Shown: positions 22,947-33,400 of the stretch, in pieces
How the letters are laid out: each line of letters opens with the position of its first letter
Numbering within the stretch: the stretch's first letter is position 1
Source: Rhizobium sp. 11515TR
Lineage (GTDB): Bacteria; Pseudomonadota; Alphaproteobacteria; Rhizobiales; Rhizobiaceae
Assembly (NCBI RefSeq): GCF_002277895.1
Contig: NZ_CP022998.1
Coordinates: forward strand, 558,001-622,000
Length of the DNA: 64,000 nt
Direction: 5' to 3'
Made by a program: the position numbers and the translations under genes
Notes under the pieces: generated by a model
What the model saw: only the letters and a program-made list of their open reading frames with translations
The model's database searches: none
Told to the model about the DNA's origin: nothing

Positions 22947-22959
22947 TAAAGAGCGCGGT

Positions 22960-23997
22960 ATGGCGGAAATCAAGTCTCACGAATTTGATGGATTCCTGCA
23001 AAATGCCGCGCGCAATTATCGGATCTTCGTAATCTACGGCCCGGATCGCGGCCTCGTTTCCGAACGTGCCGCACTGATCGCCGCCAAGACCGGCGTCGAT
23101 CTCAATGATGCCTTTTCCCTCATCAAGCTCGATGTCGGCGACCTGCAGAACGATGCGGGTCGCCTGCTCGACGAAGTCAACGCCATCGGTTTGTTCGGTG
23201 GCGAAAAGCTCGTCTGGATTCGCGGCGCCGCCAATGAAAAGGCATTGGTCGACTCGCTGCAGATCATCACCGAAAGCCCGCCGGAGGCAAGTTTCGTCAT
23301 CATTGAAGCCGGCGATCTGAAGAAGGGCGCAGGCCTGCGCAAGGTCGCGGAACCGGCGCGCTCGGTCGCAACCATCCCCTGCTATGCCGACGATGCCAGA
23401 GCGCTGAATGGTCTGATCGATGCGGAACTGGCAAATGAAGGATTGCGCATCGCCCCCGCAGCCCGTCAGGCATTGCTCGAACTTCTGGGGGGCGACCGGA
23501 TCGCCTCCAGAAACGAGGTGCGCAAACTGGCGCTTTACTGCCGCGGGCAGGGCACGATCGAAGAGAACCATGTCATGGAGATCATCGGCGATGCCAGCGC
23601 GATTTCTGCTGACGATGCCGTCGATGCTATCTTGAAAGGAGATTCCGAGGCCTTTCTGCATGCCATGCAGAAGATCGCCTCTTCCAAGACTCCGATGTTT
23701 CTCGTGCTGCAGGGCTGCCTGCGGCAATTTCAGATGCTCGATACGATGCGAGCCGAAATGGATGAAAAGCGCCTTGCCCCGGCACAGGTCATGCAGACGC
23801 ACGGGCGCCATCTACATTTCAGGCGCAAGCCGATCATTGAACAGGCCCTCAAAACCTGGTCGGGCCCTGCGATCGCCCGCGAGATGAACAGGCTGCAATC
23901 TGCCATTCTCCAGACGCGCCAGCGTGCGAGCCTCGAAGACACGATCGCAACGCAAACCCTGCTTGCAACCACATTGCAGTCGGCACGCAGAGGCTGA
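22960..23997 (+). CDS. holA: DNA polymerase III delta subunit HolA
   Basis: A 345-residue clamp-loader subunit that opens the beta sliding clamp. The N-terminal domain (IFVIYGPDRGLVSERAALI) and LDDAFSL-like, LFGGEKLVWIRGA and FSLGDAIL-like segments (here DDAVDAILKGDSEAFLHAM) follow the HolA pattern. Start ATG 22960 lies 13 bases after lptE. The coding end abuts a parS-like sequence at 23998. Close linkage of a replisome gene to the par locus and oriC is usual in this group. Confidence 0.92.
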   Translation: MAEIKSHEFDGFLQNAARNYRIFVIYGPDRGLVSERAALIAAKTGVDLNDAFSLIKLDVGDLQNDAGRLLDEVNAIGLFGGEKLVWIRGAANEKALVDSLQIITESPPEASFVIIEAGDLKKGAGLRKVAEPARSVATIPCYADDARALNGLIDAELANEGLRIAPAARQALLELLGGDRIASRNEVRKLALYCRGQGTIEENHVMEIIGDASAISADDAVDAILKGDSEAFLHAMQKIASSKTPMFLVLQGCLRQFQMLDTMRAEMDEKRLAPAQVMQTHGRHLHFRRKPIIEQALKTWSGPAIAREMNRLQSAILQTRQRASLEDTIATQTLLATTLQSARRG

Positions 23998-24013
23998 TGT
24001 TTCACGGGAAACT
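23998..24013. promoter_or_regulatory. Degenerate parS-like site after holA
   Basis: TGTTTCACGGGAAACT matches 14 of 16 positions of the ParB-binding consensus TGTTTCACGTGAAACA. The central CG-TG is altered to CG-GG, so binding may be weaker. It lies in the holA/parB convergent gap (23998-24181), where I see no clear terminator. Confidence 0.45.
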
Positions 24014-24181
24014 GATTTGGACAGGCATACGCATAACGGATGCCGTGGCAGCCATCCCATTGTTTTTACAGGACGATAATACCTTTCCGCGCAATCGCCG
24101 AAGGCGCGTAACCGTTTCAATTCAGAAACGCGAGAAGCAAACCGCGGAACGATTTGACGTTTCTTGTAGAGCAGAACCGTC

Positions 24182-25066
24182 TTAGCGGCGCTCCAGAAGC
24201 CGGCAGATTTCCTCCAGCTGCTCCAACGTCTTGTAGCTGATCTTCACCTGGCCGCCATTGCCGCGATGATTGATGGAAACATCGAGCCCTAGCGTGTCAG
24301 ACAGCGTACGCTCGAGAGCAAGCGTATCGGAATCCTTCTCATCCCTGCGCACGCCAGCGGGGCGGGGGTCGTTCTGTGCCTTGATGTCATTCTGCGCGAG
24401 ACGTTCAGCATCGCGAACCGACATGCCCTTGGAGACAACAGTTCGTGCCAGTGCCGTTGGATCGGAGGTCGAAACGAGAGCGCGGGCATGACCGGCGGAA
24501 AGCGAGCCTGCGGCAAGCATATCACGCACCGGGTCAGGAAGCTTCAGCAGACGCAGAGAGTTGGCGACATGGCTGCGGCTCTTGCCGATGATTTCGCCAA
24601 GATCGTTTTGCGTATAACCATGCTCGGCGATCAACTGCTCGTAACCCAGCGCCTCTTCCAATGGATTGAGGTCCGCGCGCTGCACATTCTCGACAATGGC
24701 GATCTCAAGCGCGGTCTTGTCATCGACATCGCGAACGATCACTGGAATTTCGATCAGACCGGCAAGCTGCGCCGCTCGCCAGCGCCGTTCACCGGCAATG
24801 ATCTCATAGCGATCGGAAGAAACGGTGCGGACCACGACCGGCTGCACGATGCCATGCTGGCGAATTGAGCTGGCGAGATCATGCAGCTCGGTCTCGTCGA
24901 AATAGCGACGAGGATTGCGTGGATTGCGGCTGATGAATTCGATCGGCACAAGGCGATCGGGATTGACGGCCGGTCTGCCGGCATCCACGGGCGTCGGCTG
25001 ATCCATCTCCCCGATGAGAGCTGCCAGTCCGCGCCCGAGACGCCGCTTCGAAAGATCATCATTCAT
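24182..25066 (-). CDS. parB: Chromosome-partitioning protein ParB
   Basis: A 294-residue CTPase/DNA clamp that loads at parS and spreads to form the partition complex. The N-terminal ParA-interacting motif KRRLGRGLAALIGE, the ParB/Spo0J CTP-binding boxes (GIVQPVVVR, YEIIAGERRWRAAQ, ENVQRADLNPLEEA), the helix-turn-helix (YTQNDLGEIIGKSRSHVANSL) and a C-terminal dimer domain are all present. It is the last gene of the leftward rsmG-parA-parB unit, 36 bases after parA. Its target sites are visible at 26505, 28506, 28545 and 34922. Confidence 0.97.
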   Translation of the reverse strand: MNDDLSKRRLGRGLAALIGEMDQPTPVDAGRPAVNPDRLVPIEFISRNPRNPRRYFDETELHDLASSIRQHGIVQPVVVRTVSSDRYEIIAGERRWRAAQLAGLIEIPVIVRDVDDKTALEIAIVENVQRADLNPLEEALGYEQLIAEHGYTQNDLGEIIGKSRSHVANSLRLLKLPDPVRDMLAAGSLSAGHARALVSTSDPTALARTVVSKGMSVRDAERLAQNDIKAQNDPRPAGVRRDEKDSDTLALERTLSDTLGLDVSINHRGNGGQVKISYKTLEQLEEICRLLERR

Positions 25067-25102
25067 CGCCGATACTCACTCTAGAACAAATACTACGTCA
25101 TA

Positions 25103-25915
25103 TCAGGCGGCAGCTTTTCGCTGCCGCTCTCTTTGGATCACTTCCGAAGCGAGCTGCAGATAGGCCTGGCTGCCTGCACACTTCAGGTCGTAAAGAATGG
25201 CGGGCTTGCCGTAGGACGGCGCTTCGGACACGCGGACGTTGCGTGGAATCAACGTATGGTAGACCTTTTCGCCAAGATGAGTCCGTACATCGGTGACAAC
25301 CTGCTGCGCCAGATTGTTGCGGGAATCGAACATGGTCAAGACGATACCCTGGATATCGAGGGATGGATTGACCGTACGCCGCACCTGATCGACCGTCTCC
25401 AGCAGCTGGCTGAGGCCTTCCAGGGCGAAAAATTCGCACTGTAACGGCACTAAAACGGAATGGGCAGCAGCCATGGCATTCATCGTCAGCAGGTTAAAGG
25501 AAGGTGGACAATCCACCAGAATGTAAGAAAAAGCGAGAGCGTCCGGGGCGTTCAGCGCGCGCCGCAGCTTGAAAACGCGGTCCGGTTGCTGCGCAATCTC
25601 CATCTCGACGCCCAGCAGATCCATCGTCGATGGCACAATGAAGAGATTCGGAACGGCCGTTTCCTGAACCGTATCCATGATCCCGTGGCTACCCACCAAT
25701 AGATCGTAGGAAGACAGCTTGCGGTCACGTCGCTCGATGCCTAACCCCGTGCTGGCATTTCCCTGGGGATCGAGATCGACAATCAGGACGCGCTCACCAA
25801 TAGCGGCAAGAGCCGTCGCTAGGTTGATTGCGGTTGTGGTCTTGCCGACACCGCCCTTTTGATTTGCGATGGTAATAATCCGGTTTCGCTCGCCGATCAT
25901 CTGCCGCACATCCAA
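25103..25915 (-). CDS. parA: Chromosome-partitioning ATPase ParA
   Basis: A 270-residue deviant Walker ATPase that forms a nucleoid-bound gradient moving ParB-parS complexes. It has the deviant Walker A KGGVGKTT (residues 19-26), VLIVDLDPQGNAS, and YILVDCPPSFNLLT. The longest frame starts at TTG 25915; ATG 25900 (MIGERNRI) is the alternative and fits the usual N-terminus well; neither has a strong ribosome site, so the start is unresolved. It lies 7 bases after rsmG and 36 before parB. Confidence 0.96.
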   Translation of the reverse strand: MDVRQMIGERNRIITIANQKGGVGKTTTAINLATALAAIGERVLIVDLDPQGNASTGLGIERRDRKLSSYDLLVGSHGIMDTVQETAVPNLFIVPSTMDLLGVEMEIAQQPDRVFKLRRALNAPDALAFSYILVDCPPSFNLLTMNAMAAAHSVLVPLQCEFFALEGLSQLLETVDQVRRTVNPSLDIQGIVLTMFDSRNNLAQQVVTDVRTHLGEKVYHTLIPRNVRVSEAPSYGKPAILYDLKCAGSQAYLQLASEVIQRERQRKAAA

Positions 25916-25922
25916 ATTATGG

Positions 25923-26540
25923 TTAAATCAGGCGTCGAAGACGACTGAGCTCCAGAATGACGGAATCTCGCTCAACGACACTCTGATGTTTTACCAGATC
26001 GAATTCCCAACGACCACGGGCTTTCTGCAGCTCACGTTCGTAATCCCGGCCTTTATGCAGAAAGAGGCGCAGATTCTCATTGCGCTCGAGCCAGGGAGCC
26101 GAGTAATCCAGCAACATATCAAGCTCAGCAAGCGCCCGTGCCGAAATAACGTCACAGGTCTGGATCGCAGCGGGTGCGTCTTCGATACGAATGGCATGAA
26201 CAGCCCCCCGGGCCTCGCATTCCCGGAGACAGACACGCAAAAACGCAGCCTTCTTCTGATTGCTTTCGACCAGATCGACGTGCCCCGCACCCTTTTCCGC
26301 CAACAGGATTGCCGTTATCACACCTGGAAATCCACCGCCGCTCCCCAAATCGACCCAATGGTCCGCTACCGGATGCAACTGGAAAATCTGCGCGCTGTCC
26401 GCAATATGGCGACGCCAGAGATCGTCGATCGTGGATGGCGCAACAAGATTGATGGTCTTCGCCCATTTCTGAAAAAGCTGCGCAAAATGCTGCAGCCGTT
26501 CCTGTGTTTCACGTGAAACACGCACACCGTTCAATTCCAT
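25923..26540 (-). CDS. rsmG: 16S rRNA (guanine-N7) methyltransferase RsmG (GidB)
   Basis: A 205-residue SAM-dependent enzyme that methylates G527 of 16S rRNA. The SAM motif [12 protein letters not shown] and WxxxxNLVAPST (here [12 protein letters not shown]) are characteristic. Codons 7-12 (the V-S-R-E-T stretch) encode a perfect 16-base parS sequence, so the N-terminal residues are constrained by DNA function. Part of the leftward mnmG-rsmG-parA-parB series. Confidence 0.95.
   Translation of the reverse strand: MELNGVRVSRETQERLQHFAQLFQKWAKTINLVAPSTIDDLWRRHIADSAQIFQLHPVADHWVDLGSGGGFPGVITAILLAEKGAGHVDLVESNQKKAAFLRVCLRECEARGAVHAIRIEDAPAAIQTCDVISARALAELDMLLDYSAPWLERNENLRLFLHKGRDYERELQKARGRWEFDLVKHQSVVERDSVILELSRLRRLI
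26505..26520. promoter_or_regulatory. parS site, perfect consensus, inside rsmG
   Basis: TGTTTCACGTGAAACA, a perfect 16-base palindrome identical to the bacterial parS consensus. It sits within the first codons of rsmG, less than 1 kb from parA and parB and about 6.6 kb from the predicted oriC. Confidence 0.95.
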
Positions 26541-26569
26541 ACTACGGACTCTCTAACCTTGTGGTAGTG

Positions 26570-28450
26570 TCAGGAAACGAGCTTCTGTTCTTCCGGCGCG
26601 CTCGTTTTCCTCAAATAAGCCAATAGCAACGAAATTGCCGCCGGCGTCATTCCGTCGATGCGGGAGGCCTGGGCAATATTCTTCGGCCGCGCCGCTCCCA
26701 GCTTTTGCTTCAGCTCATTGGACAAGCCCGAAAGAACCGAAAAGTCGAATTCCGCCGGAATGACGCGCTCTTCCTCCCGCCGGGCCTGAACGATATCGGC
26801 TGTCTGGCGATCCATATAGACAGCATAAGCGGCTTCGATCTCGATGGCCTCAGCCACGTTACGCTCGATAGACCGCAATTCCGGCCAGAGCCGGGATAGG
26901 TTCTCCACCGACTGACCAGGATGAGAAAGAAGCTCATACGCAGACCGCCGCTGACCGTCCTTATTGAGATGCATACCGGCCTTTTCCGCTTCGTTCGGCG
27001 TTACGGTCAAGCTTCTCAGCTGCTCACGCGTCTGTTCAAGCCTCTTTATATATTGGCCGAAACGCGCCGCGCGGGCGAAACCGACGCAGCCCAAGGCAAG
27101 CCCGACCGGCGTAAGGCGGACGTCAGCATTGTCAGCGCGGAGCGACAAGCGGTATTCCGCGCGGGACGTAAACATACGATACGGCTCCGCCACGCCCCGC
27201 GAGGTCAAATCATCGATCATCACACCGATATAGGATTCTGTTCGGCTAAACTCGATGGCTTTACCGCCGCTGGCGAGACGCGCAGCATTCAACCCGGCGA
27301 CGAGACCTTGAGCGCCAGCTTCCTCATAGCCCGTCGTGCCGTTGATCTGGCCTGCGAGGAAAAGTCCCGGAATCTTCTCCACTTCGAGGGATAGCTTCAA
27401 TTCGCGCGGATCGACATGGTCATACTCGATGGCATAGGCGTGCTGGAGAATGCGGACTCGTTCCAGACCCGGAATAGTCCTGATGAATTCATCCTGAACA
27501 TCCTCGGGCAGAGAAGTCGATATACCGTTTGGATAGACGGTGCTGTCATCCAATCCCTCCGGCTCAAGGAAGATTTGATGACCGTCACGCTCACCGAATT
27601 TGACGATCTTGTCTTCGATCGACGGGCAATAGCGCGGTCCCACACCTTCGATCTGACCGGAATACATTGCCGAACGCTTCAGGTTTTCGGCAATGATCCT
27701 ATGAGTTTCGGGCGTGGTTCGGGTTACCCCGCATTCGATCTGCGGATTCACGATGGAATCAGTCATGAAAGAGAAGGGTGTGGGATCTTCATCCGCCCCC
27801 TGACGTCCGACAGAATTCCAATCGATGGTCGTTCCGTCGAGGCGGGCAGGCGTTCCAGTTTTTAACCGTCCCAGGGCAAGGCCGTGTCGTAGCAATGTGG
27901 CAGAAAGCCCGAGGGACGACTCTTCGCCAACACGGCCCGCCGGGATCTTCTTGTCGCCAATATGAATGAGACCGCGAAGAAAAGTGCCTGTGGTCAGAAC
28001 AACGGCGCCGCAGCGAATGGCTCGCCCGTCCTTCAGGATTACTGCGGATACCCTGCCGTGCTCGAAGGTAAGATCGAAAGCATCGCCCTCGATAACATCA
28101 AGATTGTCGATTGCGCGGATTTCCGCCTGCATGGCCAGACGATAGAGCTTGCGGTCCGCCTGGGTGCGCGGGCCACGGACGGCGGGACCCTTCTTGCGAT
28201 TGAGCATACGAAACTGGATGCCGGCCGCATCCGCAACGCGGCCCATCAAGCCGTCGAGAGCGTCGATTTCTCGAACTAGATGGCCTTTGCCGAGACCGCC
28301 AATAGCGGGATTGCAGGACATGACGCCGATCGTGTCACGCTTATGCGTTACCAGTGCCGTGCGCGCGCCGAGGCGTGCGGCCGCGGCTGCAGCCTCGCTG
28401 CCCGCGTGGCCGCCACCCACAACAATCACATCATACGCTTTATCGAACAT
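26570..28450 (-). CDS. mnmG: tRNA uridine-5-carboxymethylaminomethyl modification enzyme MnmG (GidA)
   Basis: A 626-residue FAD protein that works with MnmE to place the cmnm5 group on the wobble uridine of certain tRNAs. The N-terminal FAD-binding [11 protein letters not shown], the [16 protein letters not shown] motif, the [11 protein letters not shown] signature and the C-terminal helical MnmE-binding region are complete. Two ATGs are adjacent: 28453 and 28450. I chose 28450, which places GAGGA seven bases upstream. parS sites flank the gene. Confidence 0.97.
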   Translation of the reverse strand: MFDKAYDVIVVGGGHAGSEAAAAAARLGARTALVTHKRDTIGVMSCNPAIGGLGKGHLVREIDALDGLMGRVADAAGIQFRMLNRKKGPAVRGPRTQADRKLYRLAMQAEIRAIDNLDVIEGDAFDLTFEHGRVSAVILKDGRAIRCGAVVLTTGTFLRGLIHIGDKKIPAGRVGEESSLGLSATLLRHGLALGRLKTGTPARLDGTTIDWNSVGRQGADEDPTPFSFMTDSIVNPQIECGVTRTTPETHRIIAENLKRSAMYSGQIEGVGPRYCPSIEDKIVKFGERDGHQIFLEPEGLDDSTVYPNGISTSLPEDVQDEFIRTIPGLERVRILQHAYAIEYDHVDPRELKLSLEVEKIPGLFLAGQINGTTGYEEAGAQGLVAGLNAARLASGGKAIEFSRTESYIGVMIDDLTSRGVAEPYRMFTSRAEYRLSLRADNADVRLTPVGLALGCVGFARAARFGQYIKRLEQTREQLRSLTVTPNEAEKAGMHLNKDGQRRSAYELLSHPGQSVENLSRLWPELRSIERNVAEAIEIEAAYAVYMDRQTADIVQARREEERVIPAEFDFSVLSGLSNELKQKLGAARPKNIAQASRIDGMTPAAISLLLAYLRKTSAPEEQKLVS

Positions 28451-28505
28451 CATCAAGTCCTCGGTCGTGCCGCTTGTTTGGCACACCAATTTCAGGAGTC
28501 AAGAA

Positions 28506-28521
28506 GGTTTCACGTGAAACG
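28506..28521. promoter_or_regulatory. parS site upstream of mnmG
   Basis: GGTTTCACGTGAAACG: the central 14 bases are a perfect palindrome identical to parS; only the outermost bases differ. It lies in the mnmG-mnmE gap, 24 bases from the next site. Confidence 0.85.
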
Positions 28522-28544
28522 TCTGCTGAGAGTATATGACTCTC

Positions 28545-28560
28545 TGTTTCACGTGAATCA
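28545..28560. promoter_or_regulatory. parS site at the mnmE stop codon
   Basis: TGTTTCACGTGAATCA matches 15 of 16 consensus positions. Its last three bases form the mnmE stop codon on the minus strand. With the 28506 site it makes a closely spaced pair. Confidence 0.8.
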
Positions 28561-29868
28561 TTTTCCTATGCAGAATTCTGAGAAGATCACGTCCAGCAAA
28601 TCTTCCACATCGACGCGGCCGGTGATGCGTCCAAGGCTTGTGGCCGCCCGTCTTAGGTATTCCGCCCTGATATCCAGGCCGTGATCTTCCGAACCTAGTG
28701 CAGCCTCAACTGCATCAAGGCTCTCTGCAAGCAGGGTGCGATGACGCAGCCGACTTGGCAAAGCGAGCGATAGCGCCCCGGAACGGATCTGGAGATCCTG
28801 CCGCAGAAGCTCATGCAATTCCGCCAGACCCGAGCCAGTGGTCGAGGAGATCAGCAAATCATATTGATTGGTTTTCTCAGCGTGAATATCGGCTTTCGTA
28901 CCGACAGTGAGAACCTTGCCGGCAAAACCCGGAAAACTCCGCTGTGCTTCACCGCCGATCTCGGCTAGAGACAGAACAAGATCCGCATCCGCAACCGTCC
29001 GCAGCGCCCGACGAATGCCCTCACGCTCCACCACTTCATCCGTGTCTCGCAAACCGGCCGTATCATAAAGCCTAACGGCATATCCTTCGATATTCAGATC
29101 GATATGCAGCACATCACGAGTCGTGCCGGCGATATCGGTGACGATTGCCACCTCGCGCTTTGCCAAGGCATTCATGAGACTGGACTTGCCAACATTCGGG
29201 GCACCTGCAATGACCACCTTCAAGCCGTCGCGGATGATCTCGCCGAGATCGGCACCTGCGAGGTGGTCGGAAATTTCAAGACGCAGCCGCTTCATATCGG
29301 CCCATACCATATCCGAGACCGAACCGGGCACATCGTCCTCATCGGCGAAATCGAGCTCCGCCTCGATCAGAGCGCGTGCCCGGGTCAGCCTGTCGGCCCA
29401 ACCGTTATAGAGATCTGACAGCCCGCCGGCCGCATGCTCCAGCGCAAGCCGGCGCTGCATCTCCGTTTCAGCACCGATGAGATCGGCAAGGCCTTCCACC
29501 TCCACCAGATCCATCTTTCCATTCTCGAGTGCGCGCCGTGAGAACTCGCCATGTTCCGCCATGCGACAATTCTCGAACGTCGAGAGCTCTTCCAAAAGCG
29601 CATTCACCACGGCCTTGCCGCCGTGGACATGAATTTCGACGCAATCTTCGCCCGTAAAGGAGGCCGGACCGGGAAAAACCAGCACAAGGCCGCGGTCTAT
29701 CATCATATTGTTACGAGTCCGAATCGTTCTGAGCACCGCCTGTCGCGACTGCGGCAACGGGCCGGCAAGGGATTCGGCAACACGGAGCGCGAGATTTCCG
29801 CTAATACGGATCACGGCAACGCCGGCCGGCAGACCACCGCTGGACAAAGCATAGATCGTCTCGTTCAT
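28558..29868 (-). CDS. mnmE: tRNA modification GTPase MnmE (TrmE)
   Basis: A 436-residue GTPase, partner of MnmG. The N-terminal formyl-THF-binding domain ([21 protein letters not shown]) and helical region enclose a G domain with P-loop GAPNVGKSS, switch DIAGTTRD, and [13 protein letters not shown]. It ends in the invariant C-terminal FCIGK. The start was chosen at ATG 29868 (MNETIYAL) by family; ATG 29877 and 29892 are in frame and no candidate has a clear ribosome site. Confidence 0.96.
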   Translation of the reverse strand: MNETIYALSSGGLPAGVAVIRISGNLALRVAESLAGPLPQSRQAVLRTIRTRNNMMIDRGLVLVFPGPASFTGEDCVEIHVHGGKAVVNALLEELSTFENCRMAEHGEFSRRALENGKMDLVEVEGLADLIGAETEMQRRLALEHAAGGLSDLYNGWADRLTRARALIEAELDFADEDDVPGSVSDMVWADMKRLRLEISDHLAGADLGEIIRDGLKVVIAGAPNVGKSSLMNALAKREVAIVTDIAGTTRDVLHIDLNIEGYAVRLYDTAGLRDTDEVVEREGIRRALRTVADADLVLSLAEIGGEAQRSFPGFAGKVLTVGTKADIHAEKTNQYDLLISSTTGSGLAELHELLRQDLQIRSGALSLALPSRLRHRTLLAESLDAVEAALGSEDHGLDIRAEYLRRAATSLGRITGRVDVEDLLDVIFSEFCIGK

Positions 29869-29939
29869 CGTCAACATAAGATTGATCCGCATCCGAATCG
29901 ATTGCCGAGGGCTCCTTCATCTCGACGTCCGATCCTACA

Positions 29940-29973
29940 AAACAAAATCGGGCCGCAATACGCAGCCCGATTA
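29940..29973 (-). terminator. Intrinsic terminator of rho
   Basis: On the minus strand, AATCGGGC / GCCCGATT forms the stem and is followed by TTTTGTTTTG. It lies about 50 bases after the rho stop and upstream of mnmE, so rho and mnmE are probably separate transcripts. Confidence 0.75.
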
Positions 29974-30025
29974 TAATACCATGGAACCACTGCCAAAGCG
30001 GCGATATGATGAATCCGGCTAAGGA

Positions 30026-31291
30026 TTACGTATTCATCGAATCGAAGAAATCAGGATTATTCTTAGTTTGCTTGAGCTTGTCGATCAGGAATTCGATCGC
30101 ATCGGTTGTACCCATCGGCGCAAGGATACGGCGAAGAACGAAGATCTTCTGCAGATCCTGGCGCGGCACGAGGAGGTCTTCCTTACGCGTGCCGGACTTG
30201 AGAATGTCCATGGCCGGGAAGATGCGCTTGTCGGCGACCTTGCGGTCGAGCACGATTTCCGAGTTACCGGTACCCTTGAATTCTTCGAAGATCACTTCGT
30301 CCATGCGGCTGCCCGTATCGATCAGCGCCGTCGCGATAATCGTCAGCGAACCGCCTTCCTCGATGTTACGCGCGGCACCGAAGAAGCGCTTCGGACGCTG
30401 CAAGGCGTTGGCGTCGACACCACCGGTCAGAACCTTACCGGAAGAGGGGACGACAGTGTTGTAGGCACGGCCAAGGCGAGTGATGGAGTCGAGCAGGATG
30501 ACGACGTCGCGGCCATGCTCGACGAGGCGCTTGGCCTTCTCGATGACCATTTCGGCGACCTGGACGTGGCGCACGGCCGGCTCGTCGAAGGTCGACGAGA
30601 TGACTTCGCCGCGCACGGAGCGCTGCATGTCAGTCACTTCTTCCGGACGCTCGTCGATCAAGAGAACGATCAGATAGCAATCCGGATGATTGGCGGTGAT
30701 GGAATGCGCGATATTCTGCAGCAGGACGGTTTTACCCGTACGCGGCGGTGCGACGATCAGGCCGCGCTGGCCCTTGCCGAGCGGCGCCACGAGATCGATC
30801 ACGCGGGGCGAAAGATCCTTTGACGTGGGAACGTCGAGTTCCATACGGAAACGCTCGTTCGGATAAAGCGGCGTGAGGTTATCGAAGTGAACCTTGTGAC
30901 GGATCTTTTCCGGATCGTCGAAATTGATGGTGTTGACTTTCAGCAGCGCGAAATAGCGCTCGCCTTCCTTCGGTCCGCGGATTGGTCCCTCGACCGTGTC
31001 ACCCGTCTTCAAGGAGAAGCGGCGGATCTGGGAGGGCGAAATATAGATGTCGTCTGGACCGGGAAGATAGTTTGCGTTCGCGGAACGCAAGAAACCGAAG
31101 CCATCCTGCAGAACCTCGACGACGCCCTCGCCGATGATTTCTACGTCCTGGCTCGCCAGCACCTTCAGGATTGCAAACATCAATTCCTGTTTGCGCATCG
31201 TGCTGGCGTTTTCCACCTCGAGCGATTCGGCAAAGGCCAGGAGATCGGTCGGGGATTTATTTTTCAGTTCCTGAAGCTTCATTTCAGCCAT
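30026..31291 (-). CDS. rho: Transcription termination factor Rho
   Basis: A 421-residue hexameric RNA helicase. The N-terminal Rho-N helical region ([19 protein letters not shown]), the cold-shock-like RNA-binding domain with GFGFLRS, the Walker A APPRTGKT (181-188), the [13 protein letters not shown]alker B region and the [13 protein letters not shown]-loop segment are all present. Length is standard. The 31292-31488 gap upstream would carry its promoter and leader; a leader is expected because rho is usually autoregulated, but I cannot see specific elements. Confidence 0.98.
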   Translation of the reverse strand: MAEMKLQELKNKSPTDLLAFAESLEVENASTMRKQELMFAILKVLASQDVEIIGEGVVEVLQDGFGFLRSANANYLPGPDDIYISPSQIRRFSLKTGDTVEGPIRGPKEGERYFALLKVNTINFDDPEKIRHKVHFDNLTPLYPNERFRMELDVPTSKDLSPRVIDLVAPLGKGQRGLIVAPPRTGKTVLLQNIAHSITANHPDCYLIVLLIDERPEEVTDMQRSVRGEVISSTFDEPAVRHVQVAEMVIEKAKRLVEHGRDVVILLDSITRLGRAYNTVVPSSGKVLTGGVDANALQRPKRFFGAARNIEEGGSLTIIATALIDTGSRMDEVIFEEFKGTGNSEIVLDRKVADKRIFPAMDILKSGTRKEDLLVPRQDLQKIFVLRRILAPMGTTDAIEFLIDKLKQTKNNPDFFDSMNT

Positions 31292-31488
31292 GAAGGGAAT
31301 TACTCATTTTTTAGGAGGGGAAAGGCAATGTTGTTCGTATTCAGAACCGCGATAGGGGCGCTCGCGGGCGACAGAATGGATACATGCCACGAAGAGAAGA
31401 TGGCGGGAAAATAGCGACTCACTTTCTGAACCGCAAGGGGGGCACGCAAAATGAAAGAAATTTTACGTCGCCCCTAATACAGCCTGCC

Positions 31489-32034
31489 TCACGCAAACGG
31501 CTTGACGACCACCAAAATGACGATCGCGATCATCAGAAGCGTCGGCGCCTCGTTCATGATACGCCAGTACCGGGCAGAATGCTTGTTCTGGTCGCGGGCA
31601 AAGGCACGCACCCCGGCACTGAAATGGCCATGAACGCCCGAGAGGATCAAGACAAGTCCGATCTTAGCATGGAGCCAGCCTCCCTGGAAATCATAGACCG
31701 ACCAGGCAAGATAAAGCCCGAAAATCCATGTCAGGATCATCGCCGGGTTGATGATATAGCGCAGCAGACGCTGCTCCATCACCTTGAAGGTCTCGGATTG
31801 CTGCGATCCCGGCGCGGCATCGGTGTGATAGACGAACAGCCGAGGCAGATAGAACATGCCGGCCATCCACGAGATGACGGCGATGATGTGCAAAGCCTTG
31901 ATCCAGAGATAGAGATCGGCCGGATGCCAGGCAAACAGACCGATCGCCAGCACCGCGAGGATCAAGATCATGAAATAGGCCCGTCGTCCGGCCTTCTGGC
32001 CCGGCGCGGAATCCGTCTGCTTTTCCACCGTCAT
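31489..32034 (-). CDS. hemJ: Protoporphyrinogen IX oxidase HemJ
   Basis: A 181-residue membrane protein (UPF0093/CopD-like) that performs the penultimate step of heme synthesis in many bacteria lacking HemG or HemY. Four to five hydrophobic segments and the conserved patterns LYLWIKALHIIAVISWMAGM, FYLPRLFVYH and LRYIINPAMI are visible. ATG 32034 was chosen because GGAGGA sits five bases upstream and it overlaps the hemE stop as ATGA; an upstream ATG at 32046 is inside hemE and lacks a site. Coupling with hemE supports its heme role. Confidence 0.93.
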   Translation of the reverse strand: MTVEKQTDSAPGQKAGRRAYFMILILAVLAIGLFAWHPADLYLWIKALHIIAVISWMAGMFYLPRLFVYHTDAAPGSQQSETFKVMEQRLLRYIINPAMILTWIFGLYLAWSVYDFQGGWLHAKIGLVLILSGVHGHFSAGVRAFARDQNKHSARYWRIMNEAPTLLMIAIVILVVVKPFA

Positions 32035-33068
32035 CAGTTCCTCCATCCCCGCACGCGTTCGACCAGCGCCGCCACATTGGCCGGATCGGCCTGGGGCGTG
32101 ATGCCATGCCCGAGATTGAAAATCAGCGGGCCATTTCCGAGCTGCTGCAGGATATCGTCGATACCGTCATTCAAAGCCTTGCCGCCGGCAACCACGCGCA
32201 TCGGATCGAGATTGCCTTGCACCGGCCCGTCCTTCTGCAGTTCCCGAGCAAAGGCCAAAGGCACAGACCAGTCGAGGCCGATCGCATCGGCACCCGTCTT
32301 CTGCCGATAGGCCTTCAGCAGATAGCCCGCACCCTTGGCGAAAGCGATCACCCGCGCCTTTGGCCGCCGTGCCTTCACCGACGCAATCATTTTCGCAACC
32401 GGCTTGATGGCGAAAGCCTCGAATTCCTTCTCGCCAAGCACACCCGCCCAGGAATCGAAAATCTGCACAGCATCCGCACCGGCATCGATCTGGGCCACGA
32501 GATAATCGGCTGAAATGTCCGCAAGCAGCATCAGCAGATGTTCGAAGGCCTTGGGATAGCGAAAGGCAAACAGTCGGGCAGGGGCCTGATCCGGCGTGCC
32601 GTGTCCGGCGATCATATAAGTCGCAACCGTCCAGGGAGCCCCGCAGAAGCCGAGAAGCGTGGTTTCGTGAGGCAAGTCCCGCCGCAGCCGCCTCACCGTC
32701 TCCATGACGGGCTCCAGATACGCCAGGATGGCGTCCGGTTTCAAAGCCAGGATACCCGTCTCGTCGATTGGGTCCATTTCCGGCCCATGTCCTTCAGTGA
32801 AGCGAACATTCCGTTTCAATGCATCAGGGATGACAAGAATGTCGGAGAAGAGAATGGCCGCATCAAAGCCATAACGGCGGATCGGCTGCAGCGTCACCTC
32901 GACGGCGTGATCTGGCGAATAACAGAGATCGAGAAAGCTTCCCGCCTTCGCACGCGTTTCACGATATTCGGGTAGATAACGGCCTGCCTGTCTCATCAGC
33001 CAGAGCGGGGGAGGGGTGAGCGTTTCCCCGCTCAAGACCCGCATGATCTTCCGGCGTTCATCGGTCAC
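32034..33068 (-). CDS. hemE: Uroporphyrinogen decarboxylase HemE
   Basis: A 344-residue TIM-barrel enzyme that converts uroporphyrinogen III to coproporphyrinogen III. The signature [18 protein letters not shown] is near the N-terminus, and [14 protein letters not shown] is present. GTG 33068 ([10 protein letters not shown]) was chosen: AGGACG lies six bases upstream and the length matches family members; the frame extends to ATG 33092. In alphaproteobacteria hemE is the gene that borders oriC, as seen here. Confidence 0.96.
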   Translation of the reverse strand: MTDERRKIMRVLSGETLTPPPLWLMRQAGRYLPEYRETRAKAGSFLDLCYSPDHAVEVTLQPIRRYGFDAAILFSDILVIPDALKRNVRFTEGHGPEMDPIDETGILALKPDAILAYLEPVMETVRRLRRDLPHETTLLGFCGAPWTVATYMIAGHGTPDQAPARLFAFRYPKAFEHLLMLLADISADYLVAQIDAGADAVQIFDSWAGVLGEKEFEAFAIKPVAKMIASVKARRPKARVIAFAKGAGYLLKAYRQKTGADAIGLDWSVPLAFARELQKDGPVQGNLDPMRVVAGGKALNDGIDDILQQLGNGPLIFNLGHGITPQADPANVAALVERVRGWRN

Positions 33069-33219
33069 AGACGTCGTCCTATATAAAACCAAACATATAT
33101 TGAAAGGTTTCTATTTCTTAGAGTCGGTGAGTAGCAAGGATTAAAGTTCATCCCTTGCCTATCCAATTTGTCGCGCCTCGCGCATAAATTTGGAGAGATT
33201 TCGAGACTGCAAGCCGATA

Positions 33220-33228
33220 TGTGGATAA
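33220..33228 (-). promoter_or_regulatory. DnaA box, perfect
   Basis: TGTGGATAA, the reverse complement of TTATCCACA, in the hemE-PPDK regulator gap. Confidence 0.85.
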
Positions 33229-33323
33229 GAAAGGTGATTTTTCAATCTTTTGAGGAGGTTGACGAGAAATTCGGATTTTCGCAGTCTGGGGACAATTCGG
33301 GGATGAGTGAGGTGTTGTCGATC

Positions 33324-33332
33324 TTATCCACA
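33324..33332 (+). promoter_or_regulatory. DnaA box, perfect
   Basis: TTATCCACA, 96 bases from the first box and in the opposite orientation. Confidence 0.85.
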
Positions 33333-33376
33333 TTGCTCACAGCCACCGCGAAAGCCGTCTCTCGAAAATTCCGAAT

Positions 33377-33400
33377 GTGGAAAACTCGACCGTTTTCCAC
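33377..33400. repeat. Inverted repeat of DnaA-box-like arms
   Basis: GTGGAAAAC and GTTTTCCAC form a perfect 9-base inverted repeat around TCGACC. Each arm is one or two bases from a DnaA box, so this could be a paired weak DnaA site or a hairpin upstream of the PPDK-regulator gene. Confidence 0.6.
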
